A DNA stretch of 64,000 nt from Trebonia sp964581815 (GTDB lineage: Bacteria > Actinomycetota > Actinomycetes > Streptosporangiales > Streptosporangiaceae): NCBI GenBank assembly GCA_964581815.1, contig CAZORE010000020.1:16550-80549 (forward strand). The letters are read 5' to 3'. The notes beneath the pieces are model-generated. The model did not search any database and had not been told where the DNA came from. It saw nothing but the letters and a program-made list of their open reading frames with translations. Position numbers and translations under genes: made by a program. Within the stretch, counting starts at the first letter, position 1, and each line of letters opens with the position of its first letter. Shown one piece after another: positions 48,713 through 56,634 of this stretch.

Positions 48713-49645
48713 ATGACCGTGCACCGGATTGAGCCCGCGCCGCGGGATTGCGTGAACGTCTTCTCGGCCGCGCACGACCCGGCCGTCACCATCGACCCCG
48801 GTGACACGATCGTCGTGCGGTCACTTGACGCCGCCGGCTACCTGGAGCGGCATGAGTTTCCCGGCGACACCGGCAAGCCGGTGATGTTCCCCGGCGACTT
48901 CCGCGGGCACTGCGTCAACCGTCCGGTGGCGGTGCGCGGCGCGGCCGCGGGTGACCTGCTCGCGGTGCGGATCGTCTCGCTGACGCCGCAGCCGTGGGGC
49001 TGGACCGTGTCGCCGGCCTCGCCCGACTCGCCGGTGGCGCGCAGGCTCGGCCTGGCCGGCGGCGACCCGGCGTGGCTGCTGTGGGACATCGACAACGCGG
49101 CGGGCACGGCGACCGCCAACGGCCGGTACACCCGGCCGATCGCGCCGTTCCTCGGCGTGACCGGGGTCGCGCCGGCCGGGCCGGGCGAGCACTCGACGAT
49201 CCCGCCACGCGCGAGCGCCGGCGGGAACATCGACTGCAAGGAGCTTGTCGCGGGCTCGACCCTGTACCTGCCGGTCGCCGTCGACGGCGCGCTGCTCTAC
49301 CTGGGCGACGGTCACGCGGCGCAGGGCGACGGCGAGTCGTGCGGCACCGCCATCGAGACGGGCATGACCACCGAGGCGGTGGTCAGCCTCGCGGCCGGCC
49401 GTCCGCTCGCCACCGTGCACGCGCAGACCCCGGCCGGCCTGGTCACCTTCGGGTTCTCCGCCGACCTGAACGAGGCGATGGGCGACGCGCTCGACGCGAT
49501 GGTGAGCTGGATCGCGTCGCTGTACGGCGCCTCCCGGGCCGAGGCCCTCGCCCTGGCGTCCACCTGCGCCGACCTGCGGGTCACCCAGGTCGCCAACGTC
49601 ACCTGGGGCGTGCACGCCCTGCTGCCCGCGGGCCTGCTCTCCTGA
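48713..49645 (+). CDS. Acetamidase/formamidase family protein
   Basis: A 310-aa FmdA/AmdA-type amidohydrolase: FPGDFRGHCVNRPVAVRGAAAGDLLAVRI, TRPIAPFLGVTGVAP, IPPRASAGGNIDCKELVAGSTLYLPV, and the metal/active region LYLGDGHAAQGDGE. The family hydrolyses formamide or acetamide; sequence alone does not decide between them. ATG 48713. It ends before a long hairpin. Confidence 0.9.
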   Translation: MTVHRIEPAPRDCVNVFSAAHDPAVTIDPGDTIVVRSLDAAGYLERHEFPGDTGKPVMFPGDFRGHCVNRPVAVRGAAAGDLLAVRIVSLTPQPWGWTVSPASPDSPVARRLGLAGGDPAWLLWDIDNAAGTATANGRYTRPIAPFLGVTGVAPAGPGEHSTIPPRASAGGNIDCKELVAGSTLYLPVAVDGALLYLGDGHAAQGDGESCGTAIETGMTTEAVVSLAAGRPLATVHAQTPAGLVTFGFSADLNEAMGDALDAMVSWIASLYGASRAEALALASTCADLRVTQVANVTWGVHALLPAGLLS

Positions 49646-49667
49646 CGCTCCGCTCGATCAAGTGACA

Positions 49668-49719
49668 GCACGAAACGGCAGCCCGCCGCGCCGCCGGGCG
49701 GGGGACTGCCGCGTCGTGC
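49668..49719. terminator. Hairpin between acetamidase and hpnH
   Basis: GCACGAAACGGCAG (49668-49681) pairs with 49706-49719 at 12 of 14 positions, with a GC-rich loop that can itself fold. It lies between convergent genes. Confidence 0.65.
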
Positions 49720-49734
49720 CGGGCTTGACCTGGG

Positions 49735-50736
49735 TCAGTGGCTGACCATGGCGCGCAGGCTCTGGCGCAGCGAGTCCATGGTGGCGAGGACGGCGGTCGG
49801 CTCGTAGCCGCAGTGCGCCATGCAGTTGTCGCAGCGCGGGTCCTTGCCGCGGCCGAACTTGTCCCAGTCGGTCTCCTCGATCAGTTCCTTCCAAGTGTCG
49901 ACGTAGCCGTCGTCCATCAGGTAGCACGGGCGCTGCCACCCCTGCAGGGTGTAAAGCGGGACGCCCCACGGGGTGCACTGGAAGTCGGCCTTGCCCTCGA
50001 GGAAGTCCAGGTAGAGCGGGGAGTGGTTGAAGCGCCACTTCTTGCGGCGGCCATCGGCGAACGCCTTGCTGAACAGCTCGCGGGTCTGCGCCACGCCGAG
50101 GAACCGGTCCTGGTCGGGGGCCTTGCCGTAGGCGTAGCCGGGGGCGATCTCCAGGCGGTCGACACCCAGCTCGTGGATGTACTCGAGGGTGTCGATCACG
50201 TCCTGCGGCGAGTCGTTGTTGAACACCGTGGTGTTCGTGTAGACCGCGAAGCCCTTGGACTTGGCCAGCTTGATCGCCTCGACGGCCTGGTCGAACACCC
50301 CTTCCTTGGCGACGGCCTCGTCGTGCCTGGCGCCGACGCCGTCCAGGTGGACCATCCAGGCGAAGTTCTTGTTCGGCTTGAACTTGTCGATGTGCTTGGG
50401 CAGGAACACGGCGTTCGTGCATAGCACGACGAACTTCTTGCGCCTGAGCAGCTCGGCGGTGATCTCGTGCACCTTCGGGTGCATCAGCGGCTCACCGCCG
50501 GCGATCGAGACCATCGGCGCGCCGCACTCCTCGACGGCGGCGATGGCCTGCTCGACCGGCATCCGCTGCTTGAGCAGCGCCGCGGGCTGCTGGATCTTGC
50601 CACAGCCGCCGCACTTGAGGTTGCACGCGTAGAGCGGCTCAAGCTCCATGATCAGCGGGTACTTCTTGACGCCGCGGAGCTTCTGCTTCATCAGGTAAGT
50701 CCCGAGCTTCACCGTGAGGTGAAACGGCATCGCCAT
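49735..50736 (-). CDS. hpnH: HpnH, adenosyl-hopene transferase (radical SAM)
   Basis: A 333-aa radical SAM enzyme that joins adenosine to the hopane ring in side-chain (bacteriohopanepolyol) synthesis. The [4Fe-4S] motif is CNLKCGGC at about 38-45. Further family signatures are SIAGGEPLMHP, HLDGVGARHD, IAPGYAYGKAPDQD and the C-terminal DPRCDNCMAHCGYEPTAV (SPASM-like cysteines). ATG 50736 gives the MAMPFH start. No other hopanoid gene is in the window. It is divergent from a TetR gene across an 18-bp repeat array. Confidence 0.93.
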   Translation of the reverse strand: MAMPFHLTVKLGTYLMKQKLRGVKKYPLIMELEPLYACNLKCGGCGKIQQPAALLKQRMPVEQAIAAVEECGAPMVSIAGGEPLMHPKVHEITAELLRRKKFVVLCTNAVFLPKHIDKFKPNKNFAWMVHLDGVGARHDEAVAKEGVFDQAVEAIKLAKSKGFAVYTNTTVFNNDSPQDVIDTLEYIHELGVDRLEIAPGYAYGKAPDQDRFLGVAQTRELFSKAFADGRRKKWRFNHSPLYLDFLEGKADFQCTPWGVPLYTLQGWQRPCYLMDDGYVDTWKELIEETDWDKFGRGKDPRCDNCMAHCGYEPTAVLATMDSLRQSLRAMVSH

Positions 50737-50802
50737 GATCAAGTCTCCGTCTCTGGTGGCCCCCGGGCCGCCTGCCTTCTGCCGAGCTTGCTGGGCATGC
50801 GC

Positions 50803-50856
50803 AGCGCATCAAACATACATAGCGCATTCAACATGCGCGGCGCATTGAACATACAC
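50803..50856. repeat. Three 18-bp tandem repeats in the hpnH/TetR intergenic region
   Basis: Units start at 50803, 50821 and 50839 with the shared pattern RGCGCATNNAACAT. The array lies between hpnH (start 50736) and the divergent TetR gene (start 50880), and its third unit runs into the dyad at 50849-50865. Likely a multi-site operator. Confidence 0.75.
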
Positions 50857-50865
50857 GCTGTATGT
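50849..50865. promoter_or_regulatory. Perfect dyad ACATACA-N3-TGTATGT
   Basis: 7-bp arms with a 3-bp spacer, 15 bp before the TetR ATG and inside the repeat array. A TetR-type operator candidate. Confidence 0.75.
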
Positions 50866-50879
50866 CACATGATGGCTGT

Positions 50880-51590
50880 ATGGCAGCAAAAGCGCAAGTC
50901 CCGGAAGGCCAGGAGCCGGAGGGACGGGAACCGCAGGAGCAGGAGTCGGCCGTGACACGGCGGACCGTTCGGGCGGGAGCGATCAGGGCGCAGGCCCGCC
51001 GGGCCGAGCACGCGGCGGACACCAGGGAGGCCCTGGTGTCCGCCGCGCGGACGCTGTTCGCCAGGGACGGCTTCGACGGAACCGGCACCGAGCAGATCGT
51101 CGCCGAGGCCCGCGTCACCCGCGGGGCGCTCTACCACCACTTCCGCGACAAGGCCGACCTGTTCCGCGCGGTCATGGCCGAGGCCGCGGGCGACGTGGCC
51201 CAGCGGCTGATCGACGAGCAGCTCGCTGCGGACGCGGCCTCGCCGCTCGATGACATCAGGGACGGGGTCAGCGCGTTCCTTGACGTGTGCATCGGCGGCG
51301 ACTTCCAGCGGATCGTCTTGGTGGACGGCCCGCGCGTGCTCGGCGCCGACGCCTGGGAAGAGCTGGTCGACCGCTACGGGCGCGGCATCCTCGAGGAGTG
51401 GCTGAACCGCGCCGCCCAGACCGGCGCGCTTGACGCCGTGCCGGTCCGCGCCCTGGCCCGGCTGCTCATCGCGATGCTCACCGAGGCCAGCCTGGCGATC
51501 GCCCGCGCCGACGACCCGGCCGCCGAGCGCGACGACCTGGGCGTCGTCCTCGACCGGATGCTCACCGGCCTGCGTCCTAGACTCGGCTGA
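50880..51590 (+). CDS. TetR/AcrR-family regulator
   Basis: A 236-aa TetR protein with an extended, Glu/Gln-rich N-terminal tail of about 45 residues (VPEGQEPEGREPQEQES). The HTH is at about 50-95 (EALVSAARTLFARDGFDGTGTEQI then TRGALYHHFRDKADLFRAVM). The C-terminal ligand domain includes VDGPRVLGADAWEELVDRYG, characteristic of one actinobacterial TetR clade. ATG 50880; the dyad and tandem repeats upstream suggest autoregulation and control of hpnH. Confidence 0.88.
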   Translation: MAAKAQVPEGQEPEGREPQEQESAVTRRTVRAGAIRAQARRAEHAADTREALVSAARTLFARDGFDGTGTEQIVAEARVTRGALYHHFRDKADLFRAVMAEAAGDVAQRLIDEQLAADAASPLDDIRDGVSAFLDVCIGGDFQRIVLVDGPRVLGADAWEELVDRYGRGILEEWLNRAAQTGALDAVPVRALARLLIAMLTEASLAIARADDPAAERDDLGVVLDRMLTGLRPRLG

Positions 51591-51592
51591 TC

Positions 51593-51931
51593 CTGCCCGG
51601 GCCCTCGTCGCTCTGGCTCGACGCCACCGGACGGCGGCTGCCGGTGCCGCTTTATCCCGGCTCTGACACGCTGGGCACGCTGGAGTACCTGCGCGGCACC
51701 GGCCACGACCATTCCTGGTTCATCCTCACCAGGAAGATCATCGCGCGGGAGTTCGCGCTGTCCGGCTCCGAGCAGAACCCCGACCTGACCGGGCGGGACC
51801 GGCGCGCCATGCTGGCCAGCAGGTTCGGCGGCGGGATGCACGGGTACCGCTCACTGGAGGGGACGTTCCTCGGCGGCTGCCTGTTCTCCGGCCGGGTCGC
51901 CGGGCGCGCCGCCGCGGCGGCGACCGCGTAA
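51593..51931 (+). pseudogene. FAD-binding (KstD-like) dehydrogenase remnant
   Basis: The frame contains an internal segment of an FAD-dependent dehydrogenase (PSSLWLDATGRRLPVPLYPG, LGTLEYLRGTGHDHSWFIL) joined directly to its C-terminus (GGGMHGYRSLEGTFLGGCLF then SGRVAGRAAA). The nucleotide-binding N-terminus and much of the middle are missing, so two retained pieces flank a deletion. It lies immediately after the TetR stop. Any start codon, such as GTG 51644, would give a non-functional 95-aa product. Confidence 0.75.
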
Positions 51932-52082
51932 CGAAGGACGTTCGTCCCGGGCCGGCCGGGCCCTGTGGCCCTGATCGCCCCATATCCAGAAATGATTTCG
52001 TTGCCTGCGTGGTCAAATGCTGCGTGTGTGCGAGCGAAACATTTGTGACTAATAATCTCTCGCGTCAGGGAGAGGCGAACGG

Positions 52083-53696
52083 GTGAGCGTCCTTGAGCTT
52101 TCGCGGTGGCAGTTCGGCATTACCACCGTCTATCATTTCCTGTTCGTCCCCATTACCATCGGGCTCGGGTTCCTTGTCGCCGGGTTCGAAACCGCCTGGG
52201 TGCGAACCCGGCACGAGCGCTGGCTGCGGCTGACGAAGTTCTACGGCAAGCTGTTCCTGATCAATTTCGCGCTTGGCGTCGTCACCGGGATAGTTCAGGA
52301 ATTCCAGTTTGGCATGAACTGGTCAGCCTATTCGCGGCAGGTGGGCAATATCTTCGGCGCGCCCCTGGCGATCGAGGCGCTGCTCGCGTTCTTCCTCGAA
52401 TCCACCTTCCTGGGGCTGTGGATCTTCGGCTGGGAGCGGCTGTCGCCGCGGCTGCACGCGGCCTGCATGTGGATTGCCGCGACGGGCACGCTGCTTTCCG
52501 CGTACTTCATCCTCACCGCGAACGCGTGGATGCAGCACCCGGTGGGCTCCGTCTACAACCCGAAGACCGGCCAGGACGAGCTCACCTCGTTCGTGAAGGT
52601 GCTGTTCAACCCCGCGCAGCTCGCCGGGTTCCCGCACGTGATCGCGGGCTGCTTCCTCACCGCGGGGTCGCTGGTAGCCGGCGTGGCGCTGTGGCAGGTA
52701 CTGCGGCCAGGCATCGAGGAGGGCCACGCGCTCGCCTTCAGGCACGCGCTCAAGGCGGGGGCGATCACCGCGATCATCGGCGCCGTCGCCGTGATCATCA
52801 CCGGCGACACCCAGGGCAAGCTGTTCACCACCCAGTACCAGCCGATGAAGATGGCGTCGGCCGAGGCGCTCTACCACACCGCGCAGCCCGCGCCGTTCTC
52901 GCTGCTCACCATCGGTTCGCTGAACGGGCAGCGGGCGATCTTCCAGATCACCCTGCCCCACCTGCTGTCCTTCCTCGCGACCGGGAACTGGTCGGCCAAG
53001 GTGCAGGGCATCGACAACCTGCAGCAGCAGTACCAGGCGCAGTTCGGCCCCGGCTCGTACATCCCGATGGTCCCGGTCGTCTACTGGTCGTTCCGGCTGA
53101 TGATCGGCTTCGGCCTGCTCGCCGTGCTGATCGCCATCGTGGCGCTGTGGGTGACGCGGCGCGGGCGGACGCCGGCCCACGGCAGGCGCGGCTGGTGGCG
53201 CAAGGTGCTCATCCTCAGCGGGATCCTGCTGCCCTTCCTGCCGCTGCTCGGCAACTCGACGGGCTGGATCATGACCGAGATGGGCCGTCAGCCGTGGCTG
53301 GTTTACGGCCAGCTCAAGACCGCGGACGGGGTTTCGGCCAACTCCGCGGGCGAGGTACTCGCCTCGCTGATCGTCTTCACGTTGCTGTACGGGGTCCTCG
53401 CGGTGATCGAGGGCGGGCTGATGCTCAAGTACATCAAGGCCGGGCTGACGGACGAACCGCTGCCGACGTACGGCCAGGGCGGGGCCGGCGGNNNNNNNNN
53501 NNNNNNNNNNNNNNNNNNNNNNNNNNNNNNNNNNNNNNNNNNNNNNNNNNNNNNNNNNNNNNNNNNNNNNNNNNNNNNNNNNNNNNNNNNNGGCGGGGCC
53601 GGCGGCACTGACCCAGGCGGCGGCCCTGACGCGGACGGCGCGGCCGGCGGACCCGTCGGGGCCGGCCCCGACGAGCCAATGCACCTGGTCTACTGA
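52083..53696 (+). CDS. cydA: Cytochrome bd oxidase subunit I (CydA), with assembly gap
   Basis: Quinol-oxidising haem subunit. Conserved features: RWQFGITTVYHFLFVPITIG (haem ligand His), FLESTFLGLWIFGWERLSP, NAWMQHPVG, ITGDTQGKLF and the GRQPW motif (MGRQPWLVYGQLKTADGVS). About nine helices. 100 Ns interrupt the Gly-rich C-terminal tail. The 14-bp identical flanks (53478-53491, 53592-53605), if merged, keep the frame and give about 499 aa. GTG 52083. First gene of cydABDC. Confidence 0.95.
   Translation: MSVLELSRWQFGITTVYHFLFVPITIGLGFLVAGFETAWVRTRHERWLRLTKFYGKLFLINFALGVVTGIVQEFQFGMNWSAYSRQVGNIFGAPLAIEALLAFFLESTFLGLWIFGWERLSPRLHAACMWIAATGTLLSAYFILTANAWMQHPVGSVYNPKTGQDELTSFVKVLFNPAQLAGFPHVIAGCFLTAGSLVAGVALWQVLRPGIEEGHALAFRHALKAGAITAIIGAVAVIITGDTQGKLFTTQYQPMKMASAEALYHTAQPAPFSLLTIGSLNGQRAIFQITLPHLLSFLATGNWSAKVQGIDNLQQQYQAQFGPGSYIPMVPVVYWSFRLMIGFGLLAVLIAIVALWVTRRGRTPAHGRRGWWRKVLILSGILLPFLPLLGNSTGWIMTEMGRQPWLVYGQLKTADGVSANSAGEVLASLIVFTLLYGVLAVIEGGLMLKYIKAGLTDEPLPTYGQGGAGXXXXXXXXXXXXXXXXXXXXXXXXXXXXXXXXXXGGAGGTDPGGGPDADGAAGGPVGAGPDEPMHLVY
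53478..53605. other. Assembly gap in cydA tail
   Basis: 100 Ns at 53492-53591. Only 14 bp flanking it are identical, unlike the 55-bp overlaps at the other gaps. Merging would remove 114 nt (38 codons), keeping the frame in a Gly-rich tail. Confidence 0.75.
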
Positions 53697-53713
53697 GCGC
53701 GGAAGGCACCGAC

Positions 53714-54814
53714 ATGCACCTGTCTGACCTGTGGTTCATCGCCATCGCCGTGCTGTGGGCCGGCTACTTCGTCCTTGAGGGCTTCGACTTCGGCGTCGGG
53801 ATACTGCTCCCCTTCCTCAGCCGGGGCGACGACATGAGCAAGCGCGTCATGATCAACACGATCGGGCCGGTCTGGGACGGCAATGAGGTCTGGCTGCTCA
53901 CCGCGGGCGGCGCGACGTTCGCCGCGTTCCCGGCCTGGTACGCGGCCATGTTCAGCGCCTTCTACCTGCCGCTGCTCCTCATCCTGATCGCGCTGATCAT
54001 CCGCGGCGTGGCGTTCGAGTACCGCGGCAAGCGGGACGGCGAGCCCTGGCGGCGCGGCTGGGACGTCGCGATCTTCCTCGGCTCGCTCGTGCCGGCCCTG
54101 CTCTGGGGCGTCGCGTTCGGCAACATCGTGCGCGGCATACCGCTAAACGGGGCCGAGCACTTCACCGGCAACTTCTGGACCTTCCTCAACCCGTACGCGC
54201 TGCTCGGCGGCGTCACCACGCTGACTCTGTTCACCCTGCACGGCGCGCTGTTCCTCGCCCTGAAGACCACGGGGGAACTGCGCAAGCGAGCCAACGCCAC
54301 CGCGTCGGCGGTCGCGCTCGCCGTCATCGTCGCGGGCGCGGGGTTCCTCGCCTGGACCGGGGCGTCGTACCGGGCGCCCGCGTCGTACGGCGGCGCGGCC
54401 GCGGGCACCCGCACCGCCTCGGTGGTGTTCGCGGCGCTCGCCGCCGTCATGCTGATCGGCGCCGCGCTGGCCAACCGGCGCGGCCGGGAGGGCGTGGCGT
54501 TCGCGGCCAACGCCGTCGGGATCCTCGCGGCCGTCGCCAGCCTGTTCACCGCGCTCTACCCGCGCGTGCTGCCGTCCACCACGTCGCCCGCCTTGTCGCT
54601 GACCACCGCGAACGCGGCCGCCGCGGCCAACACCCTGGCGATCATGACGGTGGTGGCGTGCATCTTCCTGCCGCTCGTGCTCGCCTACCAGGCGTGGACG
54701 TACTGGGTGTTCCGCAAGCGGGTGAGCGCGCCGCCGGCGCCCAATGTCGGCACGCCTCCCGCGCCGCTTCCGCCGACCGCCACGTCCGGCCCGCGGGCCG
54801 CGCCGGGCGCCTGA
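53714..54814 (+). CDS. cydB: Cytochrome bd oxidase subunit II (CydB)
   Basis: A 366-aa membrane partner of CydA. Signature LWFIAIAVLWAGYFVLEGFDFGVG at the N-terminus, then MINTIGPVWDGNEVWLLTAG and GVAFEYRGKRDGEPWRRGWD. About eight helices; Pro-rich tail. The ATG is 17 bp after the cydA stop. Together they form the high-affinity, proton-nonpumping terminal oxidase. Confidence 0.96.
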   Translation: MHLSDLWFIAIAVLWAGYFVLEGFDFGVGILLPFLSRGDDMSKRVMINTIGPVWDGNEVWLLTAGGATFAAFPAWYAAMFSAFYLPLLLILIALIIRGVAFEYRGKRDGEPWRRGWDVAIFLGSLVPALLWGVAFGNIVRGIPLNGAEHFTGNFWTFLNPYALLGGVTTLTLFTLHGALFLALKTTGELRKRANATASAVALAVIVAGAGFLAWTGASYRAPASYGGAAAGTRTASVVFAALAAVMLIGAALANRRGREGVAFAANAVGILAAVASLFTALYPRVLPSTTSPALSLTTANAAAAANTLAIMTVVACIFLPLVLAYQAWTYWVFRKRVSAPPAPNVGTPPAPLPPTATSGPRAAPGA

Positions 54815-54834
54815 GCCGCGGCAGGCACACGCTC

Positions 54835-56634
54835 ATGCGACCTCTTGACCCGCGCCTGCTCCGCTACGCAAGCGGCGCCCGCGTCCCGGTCGGCGGCCTG
54901 GCCGGGCTAGGCGTGCTCGGCGCCGGCCTGACGATCGCCCAGGCATGGCTGCTCGCGGACCTGGTCGCGCAGGTATTTATCGACAAAGCGACTCTGCCGG
55001 TTGCCACGCTCGGCTGGCTGGCCGCGGTCACCGCGGGCCGCGCGGTGACCGCGTGGGCGGCGCAGGCCTTCGCGCACCGGGCGGCCGCCGCGGCCAAGGG
55101 ACAGCTGCGCGGCGCCCTGCTTTCCCGGGTCATCGCGCTCGGGCCGGCCTGGCGGCGGTCCGGTGGCACGGCCGACGGCGGTGATAGCGGTGCCGACGGT
55201 GACGGCGTCGGGGACGCCGGGCGCAGGGACGCCGCCGCGCTCACCCAGCTGGCCACCGCCGGCCTCGACGGGCTTGACGGCTACTTCACCGGCTACCTGC
55301 CCGCGCTCATGCTCGCGGTCGCCGTGCCGCTCGCGGTGCTCTGCGCCATCACCGTCGCCGACCCGCTGTCGGGCATCATCGTGGTGCTCACCCTCCCGCT
55401 CGTCCCGCTGTTCGGCGCGCTGATCGGCATGGCCACCGGTGAGCAGGCCAGGCAGCGCATGGACGCCCTGGCCAGGCTCGCCCATCACTTCCACGACGTG
55501 GTCGCCGGCCTGACCACGCTGCGGGTCTTCGGCAAGGCGCGGGCGCAACGGGAGCGGATCGGCGAAGTGACCGGCGACTACCGGCGCGCCACCATAGCCA
55601 CCCTCCGGCTGGCGTTCCTGTCCAGCTTCGCCCTCGAGCTGATCGCCACCATGTCCGTGGCGCTCGTCGCCACCGAGATCGGGCTGCGCCTCGCCTACGG
55701 CCACCTCGGCCTGCGCGCCGGGCTGTTCGTGCTCATCCTCGCCCCGGAGGCCTACCTGCCGCTGCGCAACCTCGGCACCCAGTTCCACGCCGCCGCCGAC
55801 GGCCTGGCCGCCGCGGGAGCCGTCTTCGCCGTCCTGGAGACAGCGGAGCCGGCCGGCCCGGTCCCGGCGCGCCCGGCCACGGCGGGCGGGGGCCTCATCC
55901 GGGTCGAGGGCGTCAGCGTCCGGCACGCGGGCCGCGCCGTTCCCGCCCCCGCCGAGGCGACGTTCACCATCGCCGGCGGCCGGCTCACCGTCCTGGCCGG
56001 GCCGAGCGGCTGCGGCAAGACCACGCTGCTGTCCTGCCTGCTCGGCTTCACCAGGCCGACCACGGGCACGATCAGCCCCCCGCCGGGCCTGGCACCGGGG
56101 TCCGCGGCAGGCGGGCCGCGATCCGCCGGATCTCCTGCCGTCATCCCGAACGGCGGCGTGGTCCCCCCGGCCGCGCACCGCTGCCCGGCCCAGCGGCCGG
56201 ACCTGCCCGTCGGCTGGCTGCCGCAGGACCCCACCTTGTTCGCCGGGACGGTGGCGGACAACATCAGGCTCGGCTGGCCCGGCGCGCCCGGCGACGCGGT
56301 GGCCGCCGCCGCGCGGGAGGCCGCGCTCGACGACGTCGGGCTCGACCGGGTCGTCGGCGAGCGCGGCGCGGGCCTGTCGGCCGGCCAGCGCCGCCGCGTC
56401 GCCCTGGCCCGCGCGCTGCTGACCGCCGCGCCGCTGCTGCTGCTCGACGAGCCGACCGCGGGCCTTGACGCCGAACGAGAGGCGGTCGTCACGCAAACCC
56501 TGTGCCGCTACGCCGCCGCGGGGCACGCCGTGGTCGTGGTGAGCCACCGCCCGGCGCTCATCGCCGCCGCGGACGAGGTCGTGGACATCGGCGTGCCTGC
56601 CGCGGATGTCGCGCCTACGGAGGTCACCGCATGA
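54835..56634 (+). CDS. cydD: CydD, ABC exporter subunit for cytochrome bd assembly
   Basis: A 599-aa half-transporter with about six helices (residues 20-330) and an ATPase domain: Walker A GPSGCGKTT, Walker B LLLLDEPTAGLD, H-loop VSHRPALI. Two oddities: the signature reads LSAGQRRR instead of LSGGQ, and a Pro/Gly-rich insert of about 50 residues (SPPPGLAPGSAAGG ...) sits between Walker A and the Q-loop WLPQDPTLF. CydDC exports thiols or haem-related factors needed for bd oxidase. ATG 54835; it overlaps cydC (ATGA). Confidence 0.92.
   Translation: MRPLDPRLLRYASGARVPVGGLAGLGVLGAGLTIAQAWLLADLVAQVFIDKATLPVATLGWLAAVTAGRAVTAWAAQAFAHRAAAAAKGQLRGALLSRVIALGPAWRRSGGTADGGDSGADGDGVGDAGRRDAAALTQLATAGLDGLDGYFTGYLPALMLAVAVPLAVLCAITVADPLSGIIVVLTLPLVPLFGALIGMATGEQARQRMDALARLAHHFHDVVAGLTTLRVFGKARAQRERIGEVTGDYRRATIATLRLAFLSSFALELIATMSVALVATEIGLRLAYGHLGLRAGLFVLILAPEAYLPLRNLGTQFHAAADGLAAAGAVFAVLETAEPAGPVPARPATAGGGLIRVEGVSVRHAGRAVPAPAEATFTIAGGRLTVLAGPSGCGKTTLLSCLLGFTRPTTGTISPPPGLAPGSAAGGPRSAGSPAVIPNGGVVPPAAHRCPAQRPDLPVGWLPQDPTLFAGTVADNIRLGWPGAPGDAVAAAAREAALDDVGLDRVVGERGAGLSAGQRRRVALARALLTAAPLLLLDEPTAGLDAEREAVVTQTLCRYAAAGHAVVVVSHRPALIAAADEVVDIGVPAADVAPTEVTA

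Noticed and set aside
50803..50856. CRISPR array
   Set aside because: The three 18-bp units are contiguous without spacers and lie in a promoter; no cas genes are in the window.
51932..52082. Rex (redox) operator before cydA
   Set aside because: Only one TTGTGA half-site is visible; the inverted partner is missing.
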